From an uncultured Geobacter sp. (GTDB lineage: Bacteria > Desulfobacterota > Desulfuromonadia > Geobacterales > DSM-12255), in NCBI GenBank assembly GCA_937860145.1, contig CALMBF010000024.1:1-64000 (forward strand): a stretch of 64,000 bases of DNA, given 5' to 3'. This document shows, one piece after another, positions 43,544 through 52,189 of the stretch. The stretch's first letter is position 1. Every line of letters starts with the position of its first letter. Both the position numbers and the translations under genes were made by a program. Under the pieces are notes generated by a model. The model was given only the letters and a program-made list of their open reading frames with translations, made no database searches and was not told the DNA's origin.

Positions 43544-44371
43544 GTGAAAGACAAAATTGCCGTGTTGCAAGAAAAGGCCAGAAAGCTGCGGGTCGACATC
43601 ATCAAGACGCTGCACCGTTCGAAATCGGGGCATACCGGCGGATCACTCTCCGTCATCGACATGCTTACGGTCCTCTACTATCATAAAATGCGCCATGACC
43701 CGGCCAATCCGAAACTTCCCGAGCGGGACAGGCTGATCCTTTCCAAGGGGCATGCCGCGCCGGCCCAGTATGTCGCCCTGGCCGACTGCGGCTATTTCCC
43801 CAAGGAGGACCTGCAGATGCTCCGCCAGCTCGGCAGCCATCTCCAGGGACATCCGGACAGCAAGGGGACACCTGGGATCGAGGTCTGCACGGGGTCTCTC
43901 GGCCAGGGACTTTCCATGGCGGTCGGGATGGCGCTGGCACTCGCCCTGGACAAGAGCTCCAGCAGGGTGTATGCCGTGCTCGGTGACGGTGAACTCCAGG
44001 AAGGGCAGATCTGGGAGGCCGCCATGTCCGCGGCCCACTACCGGCTGGACAACCTCTGCATCCTCGTCGATGCCAACGGCCTGCAGATCGACGGCGAAGT
44101 CGCCAGGGTCATGAACGTGGAGCCGATTGCCGACAAGTTCCGTGCCTTCGGCAGCAATGTCCTCGAAATTGACGGCCACGACTTGGGGGCGATCATGAGC
44201 GCCCTCGACGAGGCCGAAACATGCAAGGGGAGACCGACTGTGGTGGTTGCCAGAACGGTGAAGGGGAAAGGGGTGTCGTTCTTCGAGAACAAGGCGTCCT
44301 ATCACGGCGTGACCCCGTCCGATGAGGAGCTGCCCAAGGCGCTCCAGTGTCTCGGCGACACGTGCGACTGA
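43544..44371 (+). CDS. Transketolase, N-terminal (thiamine pyrophosphate-binding) subunit
   Basis: The 275-residue subunit has KSGHTGGSLSVIDMLTVLY, SKGHAAPAQY, QGHPDSKGTPGIEVCTGSLGQGLS and the TPP motif GDGELQEGQIWEAAM with the following NLCILVDANGLQ. Together with the next gene it forms a complete transketolase, moving two-carbon units between pentose phosphate intermediates. The start is GTG with AAAGGAAG upstream. Two-gene transketolases are normal in many anaerobes, so this is not a broken gene. Confidence 0.94.
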   Translation: MKDKIAVLQEKARKLRVDIIKTLHRSKSGHTGGSLSVIDMLTVLYYHKMRHDPANPKLPERDRLILSKGHAAPAQYVALADCGYFPKEDLQMLRQLGSHLQGHPDSKGTPGIEVCTGSLGQGLSMAVGMALALALDKSSSRVYAVLGDGELQEGQIWEAAMSAAHYRLDNLCILVDANGLQIDGEVARVMNVEPIADKFRAFGSNVLEIDGHDLGAIMSALDEAETCKGRPTVVVARTVKGKGVSFFENKASYHGVTPSDEELPKALQCLGDTCD

Positions 44372-44468
44372 GTGCCGCGGTGAGAAGGAGAGGGCTATTC
44401 CCCTCCTTGTCGCAGCCCGCTCCGGCTGAGCTGACATCAAAGATACTTGTGAAAGGTAATGTGAATAT

Positions 44469-45407
44469 ATGAGCAAGATGATCGCAACACGGGATGCGTA
44501 TGGTGAAGCGCTGGTGGAACTCGGCGCTGAAAACGGGAATGTCGTGGTGCTCGACGCCGACCTCTCCGGTTCCACCAAGACATCGGGATTCGCCAAGAAC
44601 TTTCCCGAGCGCTTCTTCAACATGGGAATCGCCGAAGCCAACATGATCGGAACCGCGGCAGGCCTTGCCGCCGCCGGCAAGGTCCCCTTCGCCTCCACCT
44701 TTGCCATATTTGCGGTGGGAAGGGCGTGGGAGCAGGTTCGCCAGTCCGTTGCCTATCCCAAGGCAAACGTGAAGATCGTCGCCACCCACAGCGGCGTCAC
44801 CGTCGGGGAGGATGGCGGTTCCCACCAGTCGGTCGAGGATATCGCCATCATGCGTGCGGTGCCCAACATGACGGTCATCGTACCCGCTGACGGCGTGGAG
44901 ACCAAGCTGGCAATCCGTGCCGCAGCCGCTTACAACGGGCCGGTATATGTCCGTCTCGGACGGAACAAGGTACCGACCCTGTTCGACGAGCAGCACGATT
45001 TTGCCATCGGCAAGGGGTATCAGCTGCGCGATGGCAGCGACCTGACCTATGTCACCACCGGCCTCATGACCGCCCAGGCGGTGGCCGCTGCCGAACTCCT
45101 GGCCGCACAAGGTGTCTCGGCGCGGGTGGTGCACATCGCCACGATCAAGCCGCTTGACGAGGAGCTGATCATCGCCGCGGCTCGTGAAACAGGGGCAATC
45201 GTTACCGCCGAGGAACATTCGATCGTCGGCGGCCTCGGTGGCGCGGTGAGCGAACTGCTCTGCGAACGTTGCCCCGTGCCGGTGAAGCGCGTCGGTGTAC
45301 AGGACCGTTTCGGCACGTCGGGAAAGGCGGAAGAGCTGGTGAAATATTTCGGCCTGACGGCGGAAAACCTGGTTGAAGCTGCCAAAGAGGTCCTCGCAAA
45401 AAAATAG
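44469..45407 (+). CDS. Transketolase, C-terminal (pyrimidine-binding) subunit
   Basis: The 312-residue subunit contains the pyrimidine-binding domain (VVLDADLSGSTKTSGFAKNFP, NMGIAEANMIGTAAGLA with the catalytic glutamate, TFAIFAVGRAWEQVRQS) and the transketolase C-terminal domain (about 190-310, GAIVTAEEHSIVGGLGGAV). It lies 97 bp after the N-subunit gene with its own AAAGG site. The gap holds no obvious terminator. Confidence 0.94.
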   Translation: MSKMIATRDAYGEALVELGAENGNVVVLDADLSGSTKTSGFAKNFPERFFNMGIAEANMIGTAAGLAAAGKVPFASTFAIFAVGRAWEQVRQSVAYPKANVKIVATHSGVTVGEDGGSHQSVEDIAIMRAVPNMTVIVPADGVETKLAIRAAAAYNGPVYVRLGRNKVPTLFDEQHDFAIGKGYQLRDGSDLTYVTTGLMTAQAVAAAELLAAQGVSARVVHIATIKPLDEELIIAAARETGAIVTAEEHSIVGGLGGAVSELLCERCPVPVKRVGVQDRFGTSGKAEELVKYFGLTAENLVEAAKEVLAKK

Positions 45408-45458
45408 ATCCTTCGGGCTGTGGCGCTGGGACTCTGCCCTGCCCCGGGGGGATAAGGA

Positions 45459-46007
45459 TTGAGCTTGTTCGGACTGCTTTCCTCCAAAGGCGGATTTACC
45501 TACATCGCGGCGCTTGTCATCGTGGTGGTAATGGGGATCATGCTGGGGGCGATGGGGCAGAGCATGCGTACTGTCATGCAGCGGGAGCGGGAGAAGGAGC
45601 TCATCTTCCGCGGTCTGCAGTACCGGGACGCCATAGAACGGTGGACCAGGAAAGGACCGATGCCCTTGAAGGACATCAAGGACCTCCTCAAGGATCCCCG
45701 CTCTGCCGCCGGGGAACGCCTGATCCGGCGGCTCTACGCTGACCCGATGACCGGCAAGGATTTCAAGGTGCTCACCGACCCGAACCTCGGCATCTACGGG
45801 GTTGCCAGTACAAGCAACGACGAACCGCTGAAAACGAAGAACTTTCCCGATGCCCTCAGCAACTTCGAGGATAAGAAGAAATACAGCGAGTGGGAGTTCA
45901 TCTACAAACGGCAGGTTACCGCTCCTGCCGGCAGTCAACGGGGCCAGCAGGGGCAACAGCCGCCCGGGCAGCTCTCCCTGCCCCTCTCCACGCCGGAAGG
46001 GCCGTAA
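45459..46007 (+). CDS. Prepilin/pseudopilin-like protein
   Basis: The 182-residue protein has a short leader ending SSKGG, then FTYIAALVIVVVMGIMLGA, a type IV prepilin-like cleavage site and hydrophobic helix with Phe as first mature residue. The normal glutamate at mature position 5 is replaced by alanine (FTYIA), so it is a minor or pseudopilin-like member. The soluble part is charged (EREKELIFRGLQYRDAIERW), resembling GspG/PulG-like proteins, and ends in a Gln/Gly/Pro-rich tail. The TTG at 45459 or 45465 may be the start. It is 49 bp upstream of the heme sensor kinase. Confidence 0.72.
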   Translation: MSLFGLLSSKGGFTYIAALVIVVVMGIMLGAMGQSMRTVMQREREKELIFRGLQYRDAIERWTRKGPMPLKDIKDLLKDPRSAAGERLIRRLYADPMTGKDFKVLTDPNLGIYGVASTSNDEPLKTKNFPDALSNFEDKKKYSEWEFIYKRQVTAPAGSQRGQQGQQPPGQLSLPLSTPEGP

Positions 46008-46056
46008 CTCGAAATTCCCGGGATTCGCAGCTGGGGCAGTGAACTGTGGGGGTTAG

Positions 46057-47577
46057 TTGATTTTCAAGAGCCTGACATCAAAGGTCATCGTCATCTCTAT
46101 CGGTCTGCTGGCCTTTGGCATCAGTCTATTCGCGCTGCTTAACCTCAAGCGCGAGCGTGCGCAGCTCGTGACCTCGGCCCGGGAAGGGTCGGACCTCCTC
46201 CTGCAGACGATCGAGCGCAGTATTTACAATTCGATGCGGATCGGCAACACCGAGGAGACCCAGACGATCCTGGAAATGGTTGCCCAGAGCCAGAAGCTGC
46301 TGGCTGTCCGCATCTTCCATCCCCATGGCGTTGTCCTGAAGTCATCCCGGCCTGCGGAAATCGGCAAGCCGGTCAACCTCGAGGATTACCAGCTCTATCT
46401 CAACAACCGCTACGAAGGGATAACCTACGCCGACCAGCATGGGGAAGTCCTGCGGATGATCAAGCCGATCTACAACACCGACCAGTGCCATACCTGCCAT
46501 GGTCACAAGACCAAGGTAATCGGCGTTCTCAACGTAAACTACTCCCTGGCTGAAACGAAGAGACGGATGTTCGAGGTTACCAAGCTCTTCGCCATTTCAA
46601 CGATAGCCACCATCGCGTTCCTTTCCATCGCCATCACGTTCGTCATGTTCCGACTGGTCCGCTCTCCGCTCAACAGAATCATCGAGAGCATGGCCCGGGT
46701 CGAGGAGGGTGATCTGTCCGTGCGGATGATCCATGGCAAGAAGGATGAAGTGGGGCGTCTGGTAAGCAGCTTCAATTCCATGATCGAGCGGCTCCAGGTT
46801 ACGAAGAAAGAGCTCGACGTTTTCCACTTCAATCAGATGGAGCGTGCCGACCGGTTGGCATCGATCGGCGAGATGGCCGCGGGGATTGCACACGAGATCA
46901 AGAACCCGCTCACCGGCATAGCTTCGGCCATTACGATCATTAACGATGACTATCCGTCATCGGACCCGAGAAAGGAAATTCTCGGCGAGGTCCTCGAACA
47001 GGTAAAGCGTCTTGACAAGGCGGTGAACGACCTGCTTTTCTTCGGAAAGCCCACACAGCCGGAACCGACCTGTACAGACCTGAATGCGACCCTCAGCAAA
47101 ACGCTTCTGTTTGCCTCCCAGCATCGCGGCAGCAAGGGGGGCTCCATTGAAAAGTCGCTGGACCTGCAGGCCGACCTTCCTCCCGTGTATGTCGATCCCA
47201 AGCAGATGCAGCAGGTTTTCCTCAACCTGATTCTGAATGCGATCCAGGCAATGCAGAACGGCGGCGTTCTGACCATCAGAACATCTCTGCTTGAGCGCGA
47301 CAACAAGAAGTGGGTCAGGGCCAGTATAGCCGACACGGGGCCCGGTATCCCCGAACAGATCCTGGGGAAGATCTTTACGCCATTTTTTACGACCAAGGCC
47401 CAGGGGACGGGGCTCGGTCTTGCCATCTGCCACAAACTCGTGGAACAGCAGGGTGGCAGCATCAGTGTCGAGAGTGAAAACGGTAACGGTACGACATTCC
47501 ACATAGATTTACCCGCGACGACGACGGAGGAACACACCGGAGAAGTTTCGGGACCGGGATATGAGGGGCTGACATGA
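46057..47577 (+). CDS. Sensor histidine kinase with periplasmic c-type heme motif
   Basis: The 506-residue kinase has a span at about 9-30 and a periplasmic domain (31-175) containing the heme-attachment motif CHTCH at 144-148 (context TDQCHTCHGHKT). A second span is at about 178-200, then HAMP (about 200-252). The dimerisation domain has the phospho-acceptor His in AGIAHEIKNPL near 279, and an HATPase domain has DTGPGIP and GTGLGLAI. Covalent heme implies sensing of redox potential or a diatomic gas in the periplasm; which one is unknown. The start is TTG with GGGGG upstream. The stop overlaps the regulator start by 4 bp. Confidence 0.9.
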   Translation: MIFKSLTSKVIVISIGLLAFGISLFALLNLKRERAQLVTSAREGSDLLLQTIERSIYNSMRIGNTEETQTILEMVAQSQKLLAVRIFHPHGVVLKSSRPAEIGKPVNLEDYQLYLNNRYEGITYADQHGEVLRMIKPIYNTDQCHTCHGHKTKVIGVLNVNYSLAETKRRMFEVTKLFAISTIATIAFLSIAITFVMFRLVRSPLNRIIESMARVEEGDLSVRMIHGKKDEVGRLVSSFNSMIERLQVTKKELDVFHFNQMERADRLASIGEMAAGIAHEIKNPLTGIASAITIINDDYPSSDPRKEILGEVLEQVKRLDKAVNDLLFFGKPTQPEPTCTDLNATLSKTLLFASQHRGSKGGSIEKSLDLQADLPPVYVDPKQMQQVFLNLILNAIQAMQNGGVLTIRTSLLERDNKKWVRASIADTGPGIPEQILGKIFTPFFTTKAQGTGLGLAICHKLVEQQGGSISVESENGNGTTFHIDLPATTTEEHTGEVSGPGYEGLT

Positions 47578-48947
47578 AAAAAACTAAGATACTGGTTGTC
47601 GACGATGAACATCTTATCCGGTGGTCTCTGGAACAGAACCTGAAAAAGCAGGGTTACGAGGTCCTTACGGCCGGCAGCGGTGAAGATGCGCTGCGGATTG
47701 TACGCGAAGAGCAGCCCGACCTGGTGCTTCTTGACATCCAACTGCCCGGCATCAGCGGTCTGGAGGTCCTGGAGAAGATCAAGGATTTTGACGAGGATAT
47801 CATCGTCATCATGGTAACCGCCCATGGCGGCCTTGAAACTGCGGTCACGGCCATGCGGATCGGTGCCTATGACTATCTCAACAAGCCGTTCAATCTCGAC
47901 GAGATGTCCATCGTTATCCGAAAAGCGCTTGAGACGTCCGATCTGCGGAGGGAAATAGCGTCTCTGCGCAGCGAGCACAAGAAAATAGGGCCGCCCAACA
48001 TAATCGGTGCGAGTCACTCCATGCAGAGCATTCTTGCCATGATGGACAAGGTCGCACGCAGCGATGCCGCGACAGTCCTCATTCAGGGGGAGTCGGGTAC
48101 CGGCAAGGAGTTGGTCGCCAAATGGATTCATTACAAGTCCAGTCGTGCCGACAGGCCGTTCATGGCCATAAACTGCGCTGCCGTGCCGGCCACCCTTCTG
48201 GAAAGCGAGCTGTTTGGCCACGAAAAGGGCGCGTTCACCGACGCAAAAGCTACCAAGAAGGGTCTGTTCGAACTGGCCGACGGCGGTACAGTGTTCCTCG
48301 ACGAAATAGGCGACATGGAGATGGGGATGCAGGCCAAGCTCCTCAGGTTTCTGGAAGACAGGACCTTTCGCCGGATCGGCGGCGCCAAAGTCACGTCGGT
48401 TGACGTGCGGATCATTTCGGCAACCAACAAAGACCTTCTCAAGGCGATCGAGGTCAAGGATTTCCGGAACGACCTCTACTACCGTCTGCAGGTAATCCCC
48501 ATATATCTCCCCCCCCTGCGGGAGCGGAAGGAAGATATCATCCCGCTGGCAAAACATTTCATCGAAACCTACAAGCGGGAGTTTGCCAAACATGTGGACG
48601 GCATTTCACCCGAGGCTGAAAAGCTTCTCGTCAATTACGGCTGGCCGGGCAACATCCGCGAGCTGAAGAACGTCATTGAGCGGGCGATCATCCTTGGTAG
48701 CGAAGAGGTGTTGGCCGTATCGCACCTCCCCACGGAAATCACTTCCTGTTCCCCTGCCATTCCTGTCAGCTCGGTGGTGACGTTCAAACTCCCCCCCGAA
48801 GGCATAGACATTGAAGAGGTTGAGAAGGAACTGATCCGGCAGGCTCTGGAAAACAACGACTGGAACCAGTCAAAAGCGGCCAAAAAACTGAATCTGGGCG
48901 TCGATGCGTTCCGGTACCGGATGAAGAAATTCGGATTTTTGAAATAA
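47574..48947 (+). CDS. NtrC-family sigma-54-dependent response regulator
   Basis: The 457-residue protein has a receiver domain (phospho-acceptor Asp54 in DLVLLDIQLPG, Lys in NKPFN), an AAA+ domain (Walker A GESGTGKE at 172-179, sigma-54 contact loop GAFTDA at 219-224, VFLDEIGDM) and a Fis-type helix-turn-helix (about 410-455, WNQSKAAKKLNLGVDAFRYRMKKF). It is the cognate partner of the heme kinase by overlap. The first gene after it, 272 bp on, has a good sigma-54 promoter, so it probably activates the NHL/cytochrome genes. Confidence 0.95.
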   Translation: MKKTKILVVDDEHLIRWSLEQNLKKQGYEVLTAGSGEDALRIVREEQPDLVLLDIQLPGISGLEVLEKIKDFDEDIIVIMVTAHGGLETAVTAMRIGAYDYLNKPFNLDEMSIVIRKALETSDLRREIASLRSEHKKIGPPNIIGASHSMQSILAMMDKVARSDAATVLIQGESGTGKELVAKWIHYKSSRADRPFMAINCAAVPATLLESELFGHEKGAFTDAKATKKGLFELADGGTVFLDEIGDMEMGMQAKLLRFLEDRTFRRIGGAKVTSVDVRIISATNKDLLKAIEVKDFRNDLYYRLQVIPIYLPPLRERKEDIIPLAKHFIETYKREFAKHVDGISPEAEKLLVNYGWPGNIRELKNVIERAIILGSEEVLAVSHLPTEITSCSPAIPVSSVVTFKLPPEGIDIEEVEKELIRQALENNDWNQSKAAKKLNLGVDAFRYRMKKFGFLK

Positions 48948-49033
48948 TCGGAAAAAATCCGGATAAAAACTCAGCCGGCCGCAAAATGTAACCCGACGTT
49001 TAATGATTGAAAAAACGGGCGATTAAGTATGGT

Positions 49034-49048
49034 TCCCCGTGACGGGGA
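49034..49048. promoter_or_regulatory. Inverted repeat, possible activator site
   Basis: TCCCCG-TGA-CGGGGA is a perfect 6+3+6 inverted repeat about 100 bp upstream of the predicted sigma-54 start site, the usual distance for an NtrC-type activator. It has no T run, so it is a poor terminator candidate. The rest of 48948-49120 holds nothing else recognised. Confidence 0.4.
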
Positions 49049-49120
49049 CACCGAAATTGGACAGGCTGCCACGAAATTTATCGGTCCATCGGGGGCGAGA
49101 TGTGGGGCATGGTTGATGGT

Positions 49121-49136
49121 GGGCATTGATGTTGCA
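49121..49136 (+). promoter_or_regulatory. Sigma-54 (-24/-12) promoter of the NHL/multiheme operon
   Basis: GGGCATTGATGTTGCA matches the consensus GGCAC-N5-TTGCW with GGCA at 49122-49125 and TTGC at 49132-49135, so GG and GC are exactly 12 bp apart. Transcription would start near 49147, about 73 bp before the ATG at 49220. It directly follows an NtrC-type activator gene. Confidence 0.78.
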
Positions 49137-49219
49137 GAGAATAAGACGAGCAAACGGGAGTTTGCCAAGGAAATATTCCAGAGAATTTCGACATCTCCAT
49201 TAAACGCGGAGGCTTTTAT

Positions 49220-52123
49220 ATGGTATCCAGCAAGACAAGTAAATCGATTTCGCTCGCCATCTCGCTGCTGGTCGTGGTTATTTCACTGACAGGCACTGCA
49301 CTGGCTGCGTCCGCACCGAGTGCTTCCTACCTGGCACGGTACACTCCGGGGTTTGGCGGTGCTCCTGGCAAGATGGCAACCGATGTCGCCGGAAATCTCT
49401 ACGTCGCGGATTTCTGGGCAAAGGGCATTGTAAAGCTCGACCGTCAGGGGAGCAGGATAGGATTTATCCCTACGGCAAGCAGGCCGGTTGCGGTTGCGGT
49501 CATGCCTGACAATCGTCTTGTTGTGGCAATGTCTGTGCCTCAGGCCTATGTTGCCTTCTATGCCCAGACCGGCTCGGCACCGAATATCACCGGTGTGGAG
49601 ATGTCGCAGTTCGGTGCGCCGGCCGATGCGTACTGTCGCCCCGCCGGTATCGCCGTCGATGCGAGCAGCAATATCTACGTGCTGGACAGTGGTGACACCG
49701 GGGCCGGTACGGTTAACGCTCCCAAGGTCAGAAAGTACAGCTCGGCCGGTGCATACCTGACCGCATTCGGGGCGCGTACGTCGACCGGCGGAAACCCGGG
49801 AACGACCGGCGACCTGAAGCTGCCGCTGGGCATCGCTTACCAGAAGGACGGGAATCAGATCTACGTAGCCGACTCGGGCAACGGCAGGCTCCAGGTTTAC
49901 AGCGCCGCTGACGGGACCTTTGTGAAAACCGTTGGCGCGGCAACGGGCAGGACAAGCGGAAGTTATGTCCAGACGGTAGGTGGTGCTGCTCTCTTTGGCG
50001 AGCCGGCTGACCTGGCGTTCGACTATACGGGAAATACGCTTAACAGGATTTACGTCGCAGACAGGTCGCGTGATGTGGTCATGGTGGTGGATCCCGTCAG
50101 CGGTCTTGACCTGAAGCACATCAATAGTGCCATGGATGCCAATGCAGCACTTAAGGCCCCCGCGTCGGTCCTGCTTAAGTCAGGCACGCCGGGTAGCGTG
50201 CTCTATGCAGGAAGTGCCGCTTCGAGCACTGCTAACAGTGTTGTTGCCGTCTCCCTTGATGGTGGTCTGACTGCTCCGTCTATCTCCCTGGCGATAACCT
50301 CTACCGTTCCGCAGACAGCCACTGCGAATCCCCTTGCCCTTTCCGGGACCGTGACGCCGATTGCCGCGGTAAGCTGTAACGTCAATGGCGGAAGCGACAC
50401 GTCTGTGACTCCGGGCAGTTCCAGCTGGAGCTTGGACCTTCCCTTGGTCGACGGGTACAACGCGATACGCTGCAGGGCTACGGACGGTACAACTGCTTCC
50501 TATGCCGAGGCATTCACCTATTACACCGGTACGCCAGTTACGAATGGCCCCACGCCGACTATCACCTTCCCTGCTGACGGCGTCTACACCAACAATGCAA
50601 CGGTTGTCGTCAGTGGTACGACCGATGTGGCCGATGCGAGTATCCAGGTGAGTAATGCCCTGAACAGCGCAGCCACTTCCACCACCTCGGGTGCGGACAA
50701 GAAGTGGAGTGTGTCCATCGCTCTCGCCGAGGGTGCCAATGTTATCACGGTGGGGGCGTCGAAGACCGGGACCACGACCAAAACAACCTCCGTTACGGTC
50801 AATCTCGACTTAACCCCGCCGAACATGACCGGTAAGATCTCCTTCCTGGCCGACGGCGCCACGACGGTCACTGCCGTACAGAATCTCGACGGTATCGTGG
50901 TTGAAAAAAATCTGAGCAGCATCGTGGTCAACGGAAACGTCGTGGCTACCAAGGTTGGTCTCCCCGCAACCGATAATACGTATTTCTCCGTTCCGGTGAC
51001 CCTGGTACGCGGCAGCAACACGGTTGTCATCACGGCAACCGACCGTGCCGGCAACTCATCGACGGTAAGCCGTTCGGTTACCCTTAACCCGGAAATCCCC
51101 GGTCTCACCGTTGCGCTCCCCGCCGACAACTCCTATGTACCGAGTGCGGGAACTGCTTCGGCAAGCGGTACGGTTGATCCGGCATTTGCTTCGGTGACTG
51201 CTGGCAGTGCGTCGGTAACCCCGGCGGGCGGCAACTGGTCGACAGCCAACATGGCTGTTTCCGGTGGCTTCAACTCCTACCAGTTCACCGCTTCGGGGAA
51301 CGGCACTGTAGCGGTTTCCGAGAAGCGCACCATCAACGCCGATTCCGCGTATGCCCAATTGGCCATCACGAACCCGCCGGCAGACCTTGCCACGAGCAGC
51401 TCCTCTGTTATCCTTTCAGGTACGGTAGCTGCCGGCAGCCCGACTCCGACCATATCAATCGACGGAGCACCGGCGGTGTCTGTGTCATCGTACACCCCGG
51501 CTACGGGCGCGTTCAGCCACACGGTAGCGTTGACTGTCGAGGGTGAGCATGTGGTCAAGGTGAGTGCGAACGCTTCTACTTCGGCCATCAGGAACATCAT
51601 TTACGATACCACCGCGCCGGCAGTCGCAGTGCAGGCAACCGCAAATACGGCGCCGGTAGCCATGACGGGCACGATCGAACCGAGTGCTAAGCTGGTAAGT
51701 GTCACGGCTAGGTTTAACAGTGTAGATACCGTTCTTCCCCTTAACAGGATTGCCTTTGACGCGTACGACCAGGCAGCAGGTGCCGTGGTATGGCACGCCA
51801 ACCTGACCGGTTACCCCTATGACTCGCTCAGTATCATCTCCCAGGACCCGGCAGGGAACCAGACCCAGCATGTATTCGTAAGCGGGGTCCCCACGGGCGA
51901 TGTTGATGGCGATGGCGTAGTAAGACTTTCCGACGCGATGGCAGTTCTGCGTCACGTGGCCAACACACAAGCACTTCCCGGTTCGCCGCTGGATAAAGCA
52001 TCTGCGAGGTTCAATGGTGACGTTGGCTCGCTTATCGATTCCCGTGCCGCTCAGGACGGTGCTGTGACAATTGAAGACGCCGTGTTGATTCTGCGTAAGG
52101 CTTATGGCTTGATGACCTTCTAA
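49220..52123 (+). CDS. Exported NHL-repeat / Ig-like protein with dockerin-like C-terminus
   Basis: The 967-residue protein has a signal peptide ending GTALA and NHL-type beta-propeller repeats (about 45-320, such as GNLYVADFWAKGIVKLD and NQIYVADSGNGRLQVY). Five or so cadherin/Ig-like domains follow (about 345-880, with recurring GSNTVVITATDRAGN). It ends with two calcium-binding dockerin-like half-repeats (GDVDGDGVVRLSDAMAVLRH and DGAVTIEDAVLILRKAYGL). Proteins of this type accompany multiheme cytochromes in Geobacter and are thought to sit on the cell surface. It is preceded by GGAGG and a sigma-54 promoter, and followed 66 bp later by a cytochrome gene. Confidence 0.88.
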   Translation: MVSSKTSKSISLAISLLVVVISLTGTALAASAPSASYLARYTPGFGGAPGKMATDVAGNLYVADFWAKGIVKLDRQGSRIGFIPTASRPVAVAVMPDNRLVVAMSVPQAYVAFYAQTGSAPNITGVEMSQFGAPADAYCRPAGIAVDASSNIYVLDSGDTGAGTVNAPKVRKYSSAGAYLTAFGARTSTGGNPGTTGDLKLPLGIAYQKDGNQIYVADSGNGRLQVYSAADGTFVKTVGAATGRTSGSYVQTVGGAALFGEPADLAFDYTGNTLNRIYVADRSRDVVMVVDPVSGLDLKHINSAMDANAALKAPASVLLKSGTPGSVLYAGSAASSTANSVVAVSLDGGLTAPSISLAITSTVPQTATANPLALSGTVTPIAAVSCNVNGGSDTSVTPGSSSWSLDLPLVDGYNAIRCRATDGTTASYAEAFTYYTGTPVTNGPTPTITFPADGVYTNNATVVVSGTTDVADASIQVSNALNSAATSTTSGADKKWSVSIALAEGANVITVGASKTGTTTKTTSVTVNLDLTPPNMTGKISFLADGATTVTAVQNLDGIVVEKNLSSIVVNGNVVATKVGLPATDNTYFSVPVTLVRGSNTVVITATDRAGNSSTVSRSVTLNPEIPGLTVALPADNSYVPSAGTASASGTVDPAFASVTAGSASVTPAGGNWSTANMAVSGGFNSYQFTASGNGTVAVSEKRTINADSAYAQLAITNPPADLATSSSSVILSGTVAAGSPTPTISIDGAPAVSVSSYTPATGAFSHTVALTVEGEHVVKVSANASTSAIRNIIYDTTAPAVAVQATANTAPVAMTGTIEPSAKLVSVTARFNSVDTVLPLNRIAFDAYDQAAGAVVWHANLTGYPYDSLSIISQDPAGNQTQHVFVSGVPTGDVDGDGVVRLSDAMAVLRHVANTQALPGSPLDKASARFNGDVGSLIDSRAAQDGAVTIEDAVLILRKAYGLMTF

Positions 52124-52189
52124 TAAGCAGACCCGGATCAGGAATAGTTAATTTAATCATTTTCTTATAAGCTGTGTTAGGAGTGTACT

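Noticed and set aside
43544-45407. Frameshifted transketolase
   Set aside because: The two parts are separated by 97 bp, each has its own start and ribosome-binding site, and two-subunit transketolases are normal in this kind of organism.
48948-49219. Cyclic-di-GMP (GEMM) riboswitch before the cytochrome operon
   Set aside because: Such elements are common before Geobacter cytochrome genes, so it was looked for. The conserved GEMM core blocks are not present.
49029-49289. Possible 86-aa gene between the NtrC-type regulator and the NHL gene
   Set aside because: It runs through the sigma-54 promoter and into the next gene, has no ribosome-binding site and no domain.
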